DNA of 64,000 bases from Gari tellinella (lineage: Eukaryota > Mollusca > Bivalvia > Cardiida > Psammobiidae): assembly GCA_922989275.2 (NCBI GenBank), contig OV277871.1:5332001-5396000 (forward strand), read 5' to 3'. Below the pieces are notes generated by a model, which saw nothing but the letters and a program-made list of their open reading frames with translations, was not told the DNA's origin and ran no database searches. Each line of letters starts with the position of its first letter. Within the stretch, counting starts at the first letter, position 1. A program made the translations under genes and the position numbers. Shown piece after piece: positions 42,316 to 53,699 of this stretch.

Positions 42316-44441
42316 AGGGCCCCACAAAGGGAGTCAGGAGGAGAAAGGCACAAGATAAAACTGCAGATTTTATACTAATAAACATTTTCAGCAAGTTTTG
42401 TAAAGATCCAATATAAAAATTTAAATGTTTGTGTTAAGAGAGCGGACAAGGCTGAAACAGTCAATTGTTTTATAATTCAAGGAAAATAACTCTGAATTGC
42501 CTTATGAGATTTGAGTAGTTATGGAACTTGGCTTAGATTTCATACCAATAAACATTTTCAGCAAGTTTAGTGAGGATCAGATAAAAACAGTTGTTTCAGT
42601 AAGGGAGCGGACAAGGATTAAACAGCCATCTTTTAATAATTGAAGGGCAATAACTCTGATGTGCCATAGGCATTTGGGTTATTATCATACTTGACCTAGA
42701 TTATTTACCAATAAACATTTTCAGTAAGTTTGATGAATATCCAATACAAGATAGTTTTGTTAGAAAGTGGACAAGGCTGAAACAGCCATTTTTTAATAAT
42801 TCAAGGGCAATAACTCCAACATGCTTTATGCGATTTGGGTAATTATTGAACTTGGCCTAGATTTTATACCAATACACATTTTCAGCAGGTTTGGTGAAGA
42901 TTGGATAAAAACTACTTGAGTTACAGGGCGGACAAGGCTGATACAGCCATTTTTTAACAATTCAAGGGCAATAACTCCAACATGCCTAAGGCAATTTGGA
43001 TAATTATCAATCTTGGCCTAGACATTATACCAATACACATTTTCATTAAGTTTAGTGAAGATTGGATAAAAACTACTTGAGTTAGAGAGCGGACAAGGCT
43101 GAAACAGCCTTTTTTTAATGATTCAAGGGCAATTACTCCAACATGCTTTAGGCGATTTGAGTAATTATCAAACTTGGCCTAGATTTTATACTAATACACA
43201 TTTTCATTAAGTTTGGTGAAGATTGGATAAAAACTACTCAAGTTAGAGAGCGGACAAGGCTGAAATAGCCATTTTTTAATAATTCAAGGGCAATTACTCC
43301 AACATGCCTTATGTGATTTGAGTAATTATCGAACTTGGCCTAGATTTTATACCAATATACATTTTCAGCAAGTTTGGTGAAGATTGGATAAAAACAACTT
43401 GAGTTAGAGAGCGGACAAGGCTGAAACAGCCATTTTTTAATAATTCAAGGGCAATAACTCCAACATGCTTTATGCAATTTGGGTAATTATTGAACTTGGC
43501 CTACTGTCCTTTTCACTCAGCTCTGTCACTCGATTTTTATCGATTTTTATTTTATTTTAAACAATTTCAGCTTTGTACCTACATGAGCCGATCAGGTCGT
43601 TTTTTACGAACTCACATGCAAAGTTTGAGTAATATCGGGCCGTGAGTAGGGAGATATCCTAAATAAATAGTTTTTTCCTATAGTAAACTTGGGATCAGCT
43701 GTGTTTGCAAATGGCCGTTGTGTGTTTTAATATTCCTTTTAACAACACCTTCAAAATAGCGATGTAAAAATCTATTTTTATCTTAATTTCACGTTTAGAT
43801 TACCATTCACGGATTGACAATATCATTTTTATGTTTTATTTTAATAGGCCTTCTCCACCTCTGTAAAAATAGACTGTCCCACAACGTCACACACTATTCA
43901 CAAAGTCAGCCATTTTGTAAACAACTGAGGCCTATTTCACTATGGGGAAAATACATTTTTCACGATCATTTTTCATTCACAGCCTGGATAAATCTGAAAC
44001 TTTACATGTGAGTTCGTAAAAAACAATCTGATTGTCTCTTGCAGGTACAAAGCTGATATTATTGGAAACAAAAAAAATCTCGATAAAAATTGAGTGACAG
44101 AGCTGAGTGAAATGGACAGTAGATTTTATACCAATACACATTTTCAGCAGGTTTGGTGAAGATTGGATAAAAACTACCTGAGTTAGAGAGCGGACAAGGC
44201 TGATACAGCCATTTTTTAATAATTCAAGGGCAATAACTCCAACATGCTTTATGCGATTTGGGTAATTATCGAACTTGGCCTAGATATTATACTAATACAC
44301 ATTTTCAGCAAGTTTGGTGAAGATTGGATAAAAATTACTTGACTTAGAGAGCGGACAAGGAAAAGTGTGACAGACTGACAGACAGACTGACTGACTGACA
44401 AGGCGATTACTATAGGGCACCCACCTCTCGGTGGGGGCCCT
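42316..44441. repeat. Tandem-core element with GGGCCC ends, about 160-bp units
   Basis: It starts AGGGCCCCACAAAGGG and ends GGTGGGGGCCCT. Between lie about eleven units near 160 bp, each with TTCAAGGGCAATAACTCCAA, CTTGGCCTAGATTTTATACC and GAGCGGACAAGG. The last unit passes into a GACAGACTGACTG tract. One unit is split by the insertion 43504-44119. No coding frame. Confidence 0.82.
43504..44119. mobile_element. 616-bp TIR element at TA inside the 160-bp array
   Basis: TA lies at 43502-43503 and 44120-44121. Removal restores GGCCTAGATTTTATACC. The TIRs begin CTGTCCTTTTCACTCAGCTC and, reversed, CTGTCCATTTCACTCAGCTC, and run to about 45 bp. Inner inverted copies of a segment near ACCTACATGAGCCGATC also occur. 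No transposase. Confidence 0.92.
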
Positions 44442-44499
44442 AATTAAATGCGCTAAAAGGTGCTTCTATCGAGGAAAGGGTTAAGTGACAAAACAGTAT

Positions 44500-44740
44500 A
44501 GAAGAATTTAGATCTGAAACTCGTTACCCTATAGCCAGTATCAGTTTTCAAGACAGGTAACCACTTAAAGCACTAAGCAGAATTGAAAGTAAAGTAGTAG
44601 GCTTTATTAGCTACCATCTGCTAGAATATATATTGCATACCCATGACTGTATAAAGTGGAACTGTTTTCTTCAGTAGAGGAATAAATTAAAGGCATAAAA
44701 TGCATATTTAAATTATGGAGTCATTCTGGAGTTAAGCCCT
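44500..44740 (+). repeat. H1 copy, hairpin destroyed
   Basis: CCCTATAGCCAGTATCAG and the 3' half CAGTAGAGGAATAAATTAAA. The palindrome is scrambled (AAAGCACTAAGCAGAATTG). Confidence 0.65.
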
Positions 44741-44744
44741 TTAA

Positions 44745-44988
44745 CCCATTACCCCATAAATACGCCCTTTAACTCCTTTAATTTATTCTTCCCCTGCAGA
44801 ATATAGTTCCAATTTATACAGTCATGAATATTCATCATAAGAAATGTTTTATATATCCTGGCAGATGATAGCTTAAAGCAGGCTGAAAGTAAAGCAGAAT
44901 GCTCCTTAAGGTGCATTCTGCTTTATTTCAACCTTCTTTAAGTGGTCACATATTTTCAATACTAGAAACAGACTATGGGGTAATGGGT
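44745..44988 (-). mobile_element. H1 element, complete, TTAA flanks
   Basis: TTAA lies at 44741-44744 and 44989-44992. Hairpin with CTCCTTAAGGTGC apex. Confidence 0.87.
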
Positions 44989-46029
44989 TTAAAGTGAACA
45001 CGTGCCTGTAGCCCTGTACATAAATGTACATAAATGATATAGTCATTACTTTCATTCTGCATTAATCTGCTACCCACCTGTAAGACTGATCAACTTGCTT
45101 TGTGAGGTTTTAGTGTATACAACATTGATCATATTCAAATGTTACACATAGACCTGTATAGAAGTACACCGTTTTCAATGGCTTATTCAATAAGTCTTGA
45201 CACACATGAATATTTATAAATTACTGCAAATCAGAGTAAATGGCCCATCAAAATGGTTTTATTCACCCATTACTCCATAAATATGCATTTTAATGCCTTT
45301 AATGCATTCCCCATGCACTGAAGAAAGTAGTTCCACTTTATACAGTTATGAATATTAACCCTAAGATTTTGTTTCTATATCCTAGTATAATTGTAGCTTA
45401 AGGTAGCTCGTAGGTGAGCTTGTTTTTCATGAAAGGTGTTACTAAACTTTGCTTGAAGAATTATACTAGTCTAAGAAACAATATGTGGCAATTTAGGCAA
45501 AATCTATTGATTGCTCTTTTTGTAACAACAGCCTGGAATTTTTACGAGAAAATATTTCTCAAAAATTGAATAAAGCTTATGACTATAAGTTTTGTGCAAT
45601 AACTTGTTAACAACATTTATTACAAGAAAATCAAAACACATTTTAAATAAAGGTGTTCAAAAAAAGGTTATCAACTATCTAAATTTGGCAAAATGCTAAT
45701 TTTCATAAAAACTTGAATCACAAAAAATGACTCATTCAATGTATTGTAATTACAGATTTTCTTTTAAAAATTGGGAAATTTGATGCTCGGATACAGTTAT
45801 ACCTCCCTGAAATGAAATTCTGTCATTAATATGCAGTATTAGTTATTCATTTTTTAAAAAATTTAATGGGCAAGATCTTTGAAATGTTGAAAAAAGAACA
45901 GATACAAAAGGATGGATATTTAAAGCTTCAATGTGTGGTTTGATAGTTTGGTCAAATCTTTAATTCGGATTTTATTGACTTGTTAGTCATTAAACCAAAA
46001 CTTAATTGACATATATAATTGGACAGTAT

Positions 46030-46240
46030 ATAGTGAACACTTATTATAACCAATGAAGACTAAACATAACATGTCCCTTGATCACTGCCTTATGCACTGA
46101 CAAGTCAATAAAATCGGACAGTACATTTTCAAAAAAAGTTTTGGATCAAATGGGACTCAAAGCTAGGGCCTGAGGATTGCTAGTCAATTACTCTACCAAC
46201 TGAGCTATCGAGGAAGACACTGACGCTTATCAACCTTTTC
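46030..46240 (-). repeat. tRNA-derived retroposon fragment
   Basis: On the minus strand: CTCGATAGCTCAGTTGGTAG then GAGTAATTGAC (D-arm/A-box-like) and a degenerate B box (GCTTTGAGTCCCA). The body follows (CCGATTTTATTGACTTGTC, GTGATCAAGGGACATG). Relative at 55755-55912. Confidence 0.65.
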
Positions 46241-46272
46241 TTTTTCTAATTTTCTAGAATAAGCACAACCGA

Positions 46273-46916
46273 ACAAGAGCTGTCGGAGAACAGCAAAGCT
46301 CGCCTAAAAAAACCTTTCTTAAATAGGTAACTATCAATAGAAAAGTGTATCAGTACATTGATATTCAAGCCACAGGGAACCTCCATTCCAAATTTAAGCT
46401 TCCTAATTCAAATATGTCATGTAGTATAAGTGCATTCCAATACTTAATCCATAACTAACTTTGAAATTTCAGTCCCAAAACTCTAAGTCCACAAAAGGTT
46501 AAATTTTGACTAAATTTAAACTTTTTTTTATATTTTAATTATAAAACATCAATGTTCAACCCTCAGGGCACCTCCATTCAAAATATCAGCTTCCTTACAC
46601 AAACATTTCATGTAGTATTAGTGCATTACAACACTTACCCCAAAACTTAAACCATGAGAAATCAGCCAAAAACCTAAGTCCACAAAAGGGGAAATTTTGA
46701 ATAAATTTAAACTTTATTTTAAATTTTAACTACATAACATCAATGTTCAACCCACAAGGCACCTCCATTCAAAATATCTGCTTCCTCATGCAAATATTTC
46801 ATGAAGTATTAGTGCATTACAACACTTACCCCAAAACTTTAACCATGAAAAACCAACGCCGACGCCGGGGTGATTCCATAAGTCCCCCCCCATTCTCTGA
46901 ATAGGCGAGCTAAAAA
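46273..46916 (+). repeat. Tandem-core element, AGCTAAAAA end (copy 3)
   Basis: It begins ACAAGAGCTG plus hairpin TCGGAGAACAG and GCTCGCC. There are three units of about 195 bp (AAATATCAGCTTCCTTACAC, CACCTCCATTCAAAATATC). It ends ACGCCGACGCCGG and GGCGAGCTAAAAA. Confidence 0.7.
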
Positions 46917-47051
46917 GCCTACATCGTTGAGATGCATTTCAGCTTGCCTGCAAGAAATCTTTGACATGCGAGGGGCCTCAATTTAAAGCAGACTGAAAGT
47001 AAAGCAGAATGTGCCTTACAGGCATTCTGCTTAATTTTCAACCTGTTTTAA

Positions 47052-47294
47052 CCCTTTGAACCCTAGTCCCGCATAGAGGCGTCCTTTTCAAACAGTATAC
47101 ATGTGAAAAGTGCACTTGTCCTATGCAAACAGTGAATACCCAGATCAGAGGGCTCCTTACGGAACCCTCTGATCTGGGTCTTCACTGTTTGTCAAAATGC
47201 AAAAATTTGACAAAAACAACCCTTAAAGGTCAGAAATGGACTAGACTAAAATGGAAACTTGGATTGTCCATTTGAAGTTTTAGGGAGGAAAGAG
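47052..47294 (+). mobile_element. H2 element inserted in H1 at a non-apex TTAA
   Basis: TTAA lies at 47048-47051 and 47295-47298; length 243 bp. The target is the TTAA of H1's CTGCTTTAAGTGG. Confidence 0.9.
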
Positions 47295-47459
47295 TTAAGT
47301 GGTAACCTGTCTTCAAAACTAGAAAGAGGCTATTGGTTAACAGGTGAATATACCACTAATTGTATAATTGTAACTGCCTTTCACCTGGAAGTCAACAGTG
47401 AAGCAATAATAAGTTTGCATGTCATCAAACAGATCAAATGTGTTCAAAGATACACTTTT

Positions 47460-47745
47460 CTTTGCGTGTAAAGGCAGCCTGTAATACACAAGGAGCTGAC
47501 ACACATGAGTCTGGAAAGCCCAAGATGACATGGAAACAGTTGACAGAGAAGGGTTGCAGAGATTGGAACCTTGCTGCAATCGACCCCAAGAGAGAGAGAC
47601 ACACACACCTGGAGATCAGGTATAAGATATCTGCCAAGTGTGCAGTAAGCCAGCTGACTGAAAGGGGGCCCACTGATGTAGATCTATATTGCTCAAACCT
47701 GCACTGTAATGAAAAATCTGGTGATAATGATGATTTATAAATCTG
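47460..47745 (+). pseudogene. LINE ORF2 C-terminal fragment
   Basis: The frame includes SGKPKMTWKQLTEKGCRDWN, LAAIDPKRERHTHLEI and SQLTERGPTDVD, a common ending of mollusc LINE ORF2 proteins. The upstream RT is absent. Confidence 0.65.
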
Positions 47746-48385
47746 CCAAAAATAATGATTAAACCAAACATCAAAATTTAATTAAAAACTATTGAGCATT
47801 AAACACTGACACACTGATTTAATTTGTGGACTTTGCATCACCAGATGTATATTATATATTGTTTCCATGTTTAAGACAGGTGGCTGATTAAAGGCGATTT
47901 CTATTTAACAAAAGAGCATGCAAGATATATAAACCTACTTGAGAATAGCTGCAGATCGAGGACAAATATCTTGTAGGTGAAAAATGTTTCACATATGAAA
48001 GAAGTTTAATTTATTGGCATATCATAAAGGTACCTATTTGATTTTTATGTCCGAGTGTAATATTGACTTAAACAAATCCAAATAAATCTGACATAAAAAC
48101 TGAGTAGTTCTACTAAGATGAAATAAGATTGAACCGTTCTAGTGGTAATACTTAATCACAAACCCTCAGTCCAATATTTAACTCTTTCTCCAATAGAAAA
48201 TGAAAAGTTACTAAAATTAAGGCTTTGTCAAGTTACAGATATAGCTGGAACTGACAAATGACATTGAACTGGCTAACAATATTTACTTACGTCTGTGTTT
48301 AGCTTTTCCAAAACTTGATACAACCAATATATTTTCCTGTTTATGTTATTTTCGATGTTGTAATATGATAAGTGTACATACAATC
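47746..48385. other. Unassigned
   Basis: AT-rich. No hairpin family, frame or tandem structure recognised. Confidence 0.5.
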
Positions 48386-48388
48386 TAT

Positions 48389-48415
48389 CAGGGCTCCAGA
48401 TAAGGGGAGTTTATG
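48389..48415 (+). repeat. H4 left end only
   Basis: CAGGGCTCCAGATAAGGGGA is present without the rest of the element. Confidence 0.7.
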
Positions 48416-48599
48416 CATGACTGTATTTCAACAAGGCCACCGCAAGCGGCAACATGTGACATCAGACCAGGACCAAAATCAATAAGTGTCTTTCCTGTCA
48501 GAAAGCTAAGTATAAAATTTAGTTTGAATAAGGCAACTAATATAATCTGAGAAGCAGTTTGAGCCACAGGTGCCTGTATCGTGAGAAGAAAAAAAAATG

Positions 48600-48850
48600 T
48601 TGAAATTTTTACGTGCACCATTGGAACTGTACCCAGAGCCGGTCAATTTATCCTGACACTGACGAACCAGTTGTAATGCTGACCTGAAATCCTGAGCGCC
48701 ACGGAGGGAAGCCATTACTACCAATTTTCAAGTATTTGGTTTGACCTGGCTTGGGATTGAACCCCCAACTTCCCGCACTGCAAGCCGTCTCGACGCTCTA
48801 CCTCTGACTCTGAGCTATACAGGAGGTCTAACACTAAGCCACGCAGCCAT
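48600..48850 (-). repeat. tRNA-derived SINE candidate
   Basis: Minus strand: the head has GTATAGCTCAGAGTC, AGAGGTAGAGCGTC (A box) and GGGGGTTCAATCCC (B box). The body follows (CAGGATTTCAGGTCAGCAT, GTCAGGATAAATTGACCGG) and an A/T-rich tail near 48590. The head duplicates part of its D-arm. Body not assigned to a named SINE domain. Confidence 0.65.
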
Positions 48851-48979
48851 TTTTGTGATCGATATCTTAGGATAGATGCGGAATACAATTGTAATATATA
48901 AAATTGCTTTCTGTGCGAAATCACCATTGGGATAACTATGTAACTAATTGTAGGCGAGCTGGTCCAAAGGCAATTTAAA

Positions 48980-51900
48980 TCGGTTACTAGAATAACCGGA
49001 ATACACCTTAATTATGAGATACCTATTATGGATCATAACACAGTTTCAGATGATGTATATACACATTTTATGTACTAATTTATTAAATTTGCAAAGGAAA
49101 TATGCATTTGTGGGTTATAAATGGTTTTTCTGTTGAAATCGAAACCGAAATCTACTTTTTAAGGTATCATGTACACATACGTGAGAGACTGAGAGTTACA
49201 CTGTACAATAGAGACATTTTTTTCCTCTAATTTGCCTACTTTTACTCTTATATCCTAGCTACAGGTATTAAGAAACAACACACAGTGTGACAGATGTCAG
49301 GTTCCACCACATTTAGTATTTTTAGACTGTTTTTGAAAAAAGTTCAAGCCACAAAATTGGCGGAATTTCAGCTTTTTGCATTAAATTCAACACGACTACT
49401 AAATCTTTGTTTTCGCAACATCTAGACTTATTCGAACACTTTTAATTTATCTGAAAGTGTGCGGATAACCCTTTTTTAAATAAAAACAGCCTTTACCTGT
49501 AGGAAAAATATTAAAACAGCAAAAATCACCCTTGACGTCTGTCCATGGTGGTAGTTGTTCTCAATGAAAAAAATGCATTTCTGACAATTTTCACCCCAAA
49601 CAGCCTTTTTTCTGCTAAAAGAGCTTTAAAACAAAGATGACAGCTCTGAATAACATGGAATACATGCATTTGCAGTGAAAAAAAATATGAAAAAATATGT
49701 TTAGGACAGGTTTTAAGGAAAAGTGACAACCCATTGGTCTTGGACCTGGGTCGCAAATGACCAGGGTGGGCCATCACTGACCCCGTTTTCTAATCAAGAA
49801 ATACAAGAAATCAACATATTGTGTACCAAGACCTGCAAACCTAGTGACATTCAGCTTAAACATAACTTCAAAACGTTCACTAGACAAGAACCGAGCTTTT
49901 CAACAGCATTTATGCAAAAAAGTGTACATCGGCCACGTGCTCAATCCGCGGCAGACACAATTTCAAGCAAAAAACCACTTTTCTAGCCAAAATAATTACC
50001 TGATGTAGTCTCAAACACCTTTTCAACCATCATGTATTCATAAAATCCCCCAAATAGCACTCTATTATCAAAACAAACTGTGACGTCATTTTCCGGGAAT
50101 ATCTCTCTTAGGGCCACCAAAACGTCTCTCCTATATAACTTATATAAAATGCGTCATTTCCAAGGTCCAAAAAATACCATTTTTATTCCAACCACAGGTG
50201 CCACCCTATATTTCCCACAAAGATACACCCTTGCACAAGTGAAAAATGCAGAGAAAACAGGGGGTCATGTGGCATATAAGAAAATTCTCTTGGCTTCAGT
50301 GACATGACTGGTGTTTTGCTACATTTTGAAATAGGCACCCGCTAAAACAGGGACATGTCACCTCAGCTCAAATAATTTCTCCAAAAACCCATCTATCATG
50401 ACAGAAAGTCTTTGTATCTATTCTCTAGCATCCATGTATTACATAAAAGGCTCAAAACAGTACATATTTCTTGACAAAAAGCTATTCTGAGGCAAAAAGT
50501 TTGGCACTATTTCTTTGCCGGACTTCTTTCGACTACACCATGAAGCACTTCCGGTCTATTTGGTGGCCCTATACCTATAAAGTAGGGGCGTGTTCGATTA
50601 TCAGTTCTAGAACTGTTTGGAACGATTCCATGGAATTAGTAAATCAAGTAAAAACGGAATTGAACCCTTGCAGATATGGTAGTCTGGTTCCCTGCTTAGT
50701 ATAACTTTGCTGTCGAAGCGTTGGCAAATTGTGCCGGGAACCGTGATGATACTTCACAATTCTGCTCACACCATCTCCTTGAACAGAACTGATAGAACAG
50801 TTCTGGAATTGAATTCCGGACCATTCGATTTCGATTCTGTCAATTCCGTCAATTCCTGACTGATAATCGGAATCCGGGTCAAATCGGCCCGGGTCAAATC
50901 GGTCCAAAAATTAGCCGGGTCAAATTGGCCCAATATTGTAGGTATAGCGGACATATTTCCTTATTGACTGAACTTGATTTATTGGTTCAGTTTTTTAAGT
51001 TTGGACAGAGAAATATTGACAAGAGTGTCAAATTGTTTGGATTTTGATCAGATATGGAATGCAGTATCCAGATATATTTGAAATTATTGTCGCTTATCAA
51101 AAATATACGAACACAGTTTGGATCCTGATTAGACGCTGTGCTTTGTTTTAAGCTTTGTCAGTTGCTTTTAATACTGCAGATCAATAAGATATATGGAGGC
51201 ACTAATATTAAATAATACATACCCTACAATCAGCTGAGCTATGTGCGAAAGTGCCCAATGTGTCGCCAAAAGTGTTATTGCAGCCACTACATTAATTGTT
51301 AGTTTGCAGTAAAGGTGTTAATTGATGTTTGACATGTTGTTGTGACAGTTAATCAGTTATCACTTCACTGTCTTCACACGTCGTTATTTGCCAACAGTTT
51401 TGATTCTAATGAGACACGTAATAGGGTTCTGACTAGGATCAAAACTTTTTTTCTGATGTTAAAACACAAAATAAAAATTGAGAAATAAAAGCAGACGACG
51501 ACTGCATGTGACATCTTAAGAGATCAGGTAAACTTAACTTATAGATCTGTTTCCAACCTGTATCCAAAATGATAGTGTATACACATTTGATGTGTTTTTG
51601 TTGTCGTGTGTTTTTTGTTTTACTATAGCCTCGTTGACTTATTTAGTTAAATTGCAGTTTACACAATTTCTGAATATCAGATTGCATTATAGATCTACTT
51701 AATTTAATTCACGTACGACATTATTTAAGTTTAATTTTAATTCTTCATTTTCAGTTGTCACTGATATGTATCAATGTAACTTAAGTAATACAAATAACAC
51801 GTAAAGGTCAAAAAGTGATATACCGTAACCAACACAAAAATTTAAAATGGGCCGATTTGACTCGGGGTCCGATTTGGTTTTGGGCCGATTTGACCCGTTA

Positions 51901-52094
51901 CCGATAATCGAACACGCACTATATTTCGGTTACGATTTCAACAGAAAAAACCCATTTATAACCCACAAATTGCATATTTCCTTACACACAATGTGTAAAT
52001 ACATCATCTGAAACTGTTTTATGAACCATAATAGGTATATTCAGATGTATTTCGGTGTATTCCGGTGTATTCCGGTTATTTTAGTAACCCGGCG
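48980..52094. mobile_element. 3.1-kb element with about 175-bp inverted termini
   Basis: 48980-49154 and 51922-52094 are inverted copies, sharing CGGTTACTAGAATAACCGG-like tips, ACAGTTTCAGATGATGTAT and TGTGGGTTATAAATGG. Between them are frames of 87 codons (49723-49986) and 75 codons (50080-50307) with no recognisable domain, plus a nested TIR element. Superfamily unknown; length and TIRs fit a defective DNA transposon or foldback element. Confidence 0.8.
50586..51918. mobile_element. Nested 1.33-kb element, GGCGTGTTCGATTATC termini
   Basis: Left GGGCGTGTTCGATTATC and right (reversed) GTGCGTGTTCGATTATCGG. Inside the right end and near 50870-50930 are several copies of GGGTCAAATCGGCCC-like words in both orientations. 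The element ends where the outer right TIR begins. No protein. Confidence 0.65.
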
Positions 52095-52539
52095 AAATCA
52101 CCTGCACCCGTTTTGACACCCGTGGGGCGTTTTGATTCATTGAGATTCTTCTTGTTTTAGAAGACATGTACAGGCCTACGGGTTTATGTCATAGAAAACA
52201 ATACCTTAGCACTAACAACACACGTGTCTATCCTATTTAATGAATTATGTACGTCAGATCAGTTATAATCACTTCCGACCTGCAAACATCGGAATTTCGT
52301 CAGCCATCTTTCAACAACTTTCGCTACCCAGGTGAGGAGTAAATATCGATTTTTGATTGGATGAAAATTCTTTACAAGGGAGCGTACTCTTCAAACATTT
52401 GCTACTCTCTTTATCAAACCTTCAAAACTGAAGGCTAGAGGCGATGTTGTTCCAATTTTCAAGTGATGCTTGCTACTTTTCCGTTGTTTTTATTATTATT
52501 AAAAAAGGACACACATTTGCAGTAAAGCCAAACACTATA

Positions 52540-52690
52540 CTCGTTATTAACAAACAGTGTATATTTGACGAGTATCCAGTACACACAGCGTATACCCGGA
52601 CCAGAGGGCTCCTTAAAGGAAGCAGTCCTCTGATCAGGGTCTGCACTGTTTGTTATTTTGCTTAACACCGACAAAACCAACCATACTTAA
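52540..52690 (+). mobile_element. H2 copy next to the GA tract
   Basis: CAAACAGTGTATATTTGACG, a diverged palindrome and CTGATCAGGGTCTGCACTG. The right end passes into the GA tract. Confidence 0.65.
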
Positions 52691-52699
52691 TTGGAGGGA

Positions 52700-52742
52700 T
52701 TAAATGATAAAGATAGATGGATAGAGAGAGAGACAGAGACAA

Positions 52743-52787
<45 letters not shown>

Positions 52788-52931
52788 GACAGACAGACAG
52801 TCAAACAGACAGACAGACAGAGACACACACAGAGAGACAAAGAGAGAGAAAGACAGAGAGATAGACAGAGGGAGATACAGAGAGAGAGAGAGAGACAGAG
52901 AAAGAGAAACAGAGAGAGATAGGGAGAGAGA

Positions 52932-52963
<32 letters not shown>

Positions 52964-53201
52964 TGGATACAGAGATAGAGACAGACACACAGAGAGATAT
53001 AGAGAGACAGAGCGACAGAGAGAGACAGAGAGAGATACAGAGAGATAGTGAGAGTGACAGACAGAGAGATAGAGAGAGTGACAGAGACAGAGAGACAGAG
53101 AAATACAGAGAAAGACAGAGATGAGAGACATATATAGACATAGAAAGACAGATACATAGACAGAGAGAGACACTCAGACAGTAGGACAGACAGATACAGA
53201 C

Positions 53202-53234
<33 letters not shown>

Positions 53235-53345
53235 GAGAGAGAAAGGAAGCAGTCCTCTGATCAGGGTCTGCACTGTTCGTTATTTTGCTTAACACCGACA
53301 AAACCAACCATACTTAATTGGAGGGATTAAATGATAAAGATAGAT

Positions 53346-53392
<47 letters not shown>

Positions 53393-53561
53393 CAGACAGA
53401 CAAACAGACAGACAGACAGAGACAAAGAGAGAGAGAGAGAGACAGACATACAGAGAAATAGACAGACAGAGACAGATGCAGAGAGAGTGGGAGAGAGAGA
53501 GACAGACAGAGAGAGATAGACAGAGAGAGACACAGAGAGACAGAGACACACAGACAGACAG

Positions 53562-53592
<31 letters not shown>

Positions 53593-53690
53593 TACAGGCA
53601 GACAAACATACAGACATAGTCAGACAGACCGACAAATAGGCAGAGAGTAAGAGGGAGAGATTGTAACAGAAACACAGAGAGAAAGAGAGA
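52700..53690 (+). repeat. GA/CAGA microsatellite, about 1 kb, segmentally duplicated
   Basis: Imperfect (GA)n and (CAGA)n with ATAGA variants. At 53248 the 3' part of the neighbouring H2 (AGCAGTCCTCTGATCAGGG onward) reappears, 627 bp after its first occurrence at 52621, followed again by GATAGATGGATAGAGAGAG. Frames up to 203 codons (Ser/Leu or Arg/Glu repeats) are artefacts. Confidence 0.95.
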
Positions 53691-53699
53691 GTGTATTAC

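Larger units (their letters stand above)
45405..46972. repeat. Block inserted at TTAA of an H1
   Basis: It contains a segment starting GGTAGCTCGTAGGTGAGCTT, a tRNA-like retroposon fragment (about 46030-46240) and a tandem-core element (46273-46916). TTAA lies at both H1 junctions. Its two ends do not form a convincing TIR. Confidence 0.55.
45268..47340 (-). mobile_element. H1 copy split by a 1.6-kb block and an H2
   Basis: The right half (45268-45400) ends at GTAGC-TTAA. The palindrome half (46974-47047) resumes after a TTAA. An H2 follows, then GTGGTAACCTGTCTTC to GGCTATTGG. Joined, the three parts give a normal reversed H1. Confidence 0.72.

Noticed and set aside
48745..48845. Genuine tRNA gene
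   Set aside because: Duplicated D-arm words and no acceptor stem; followed by a SINE-like body.
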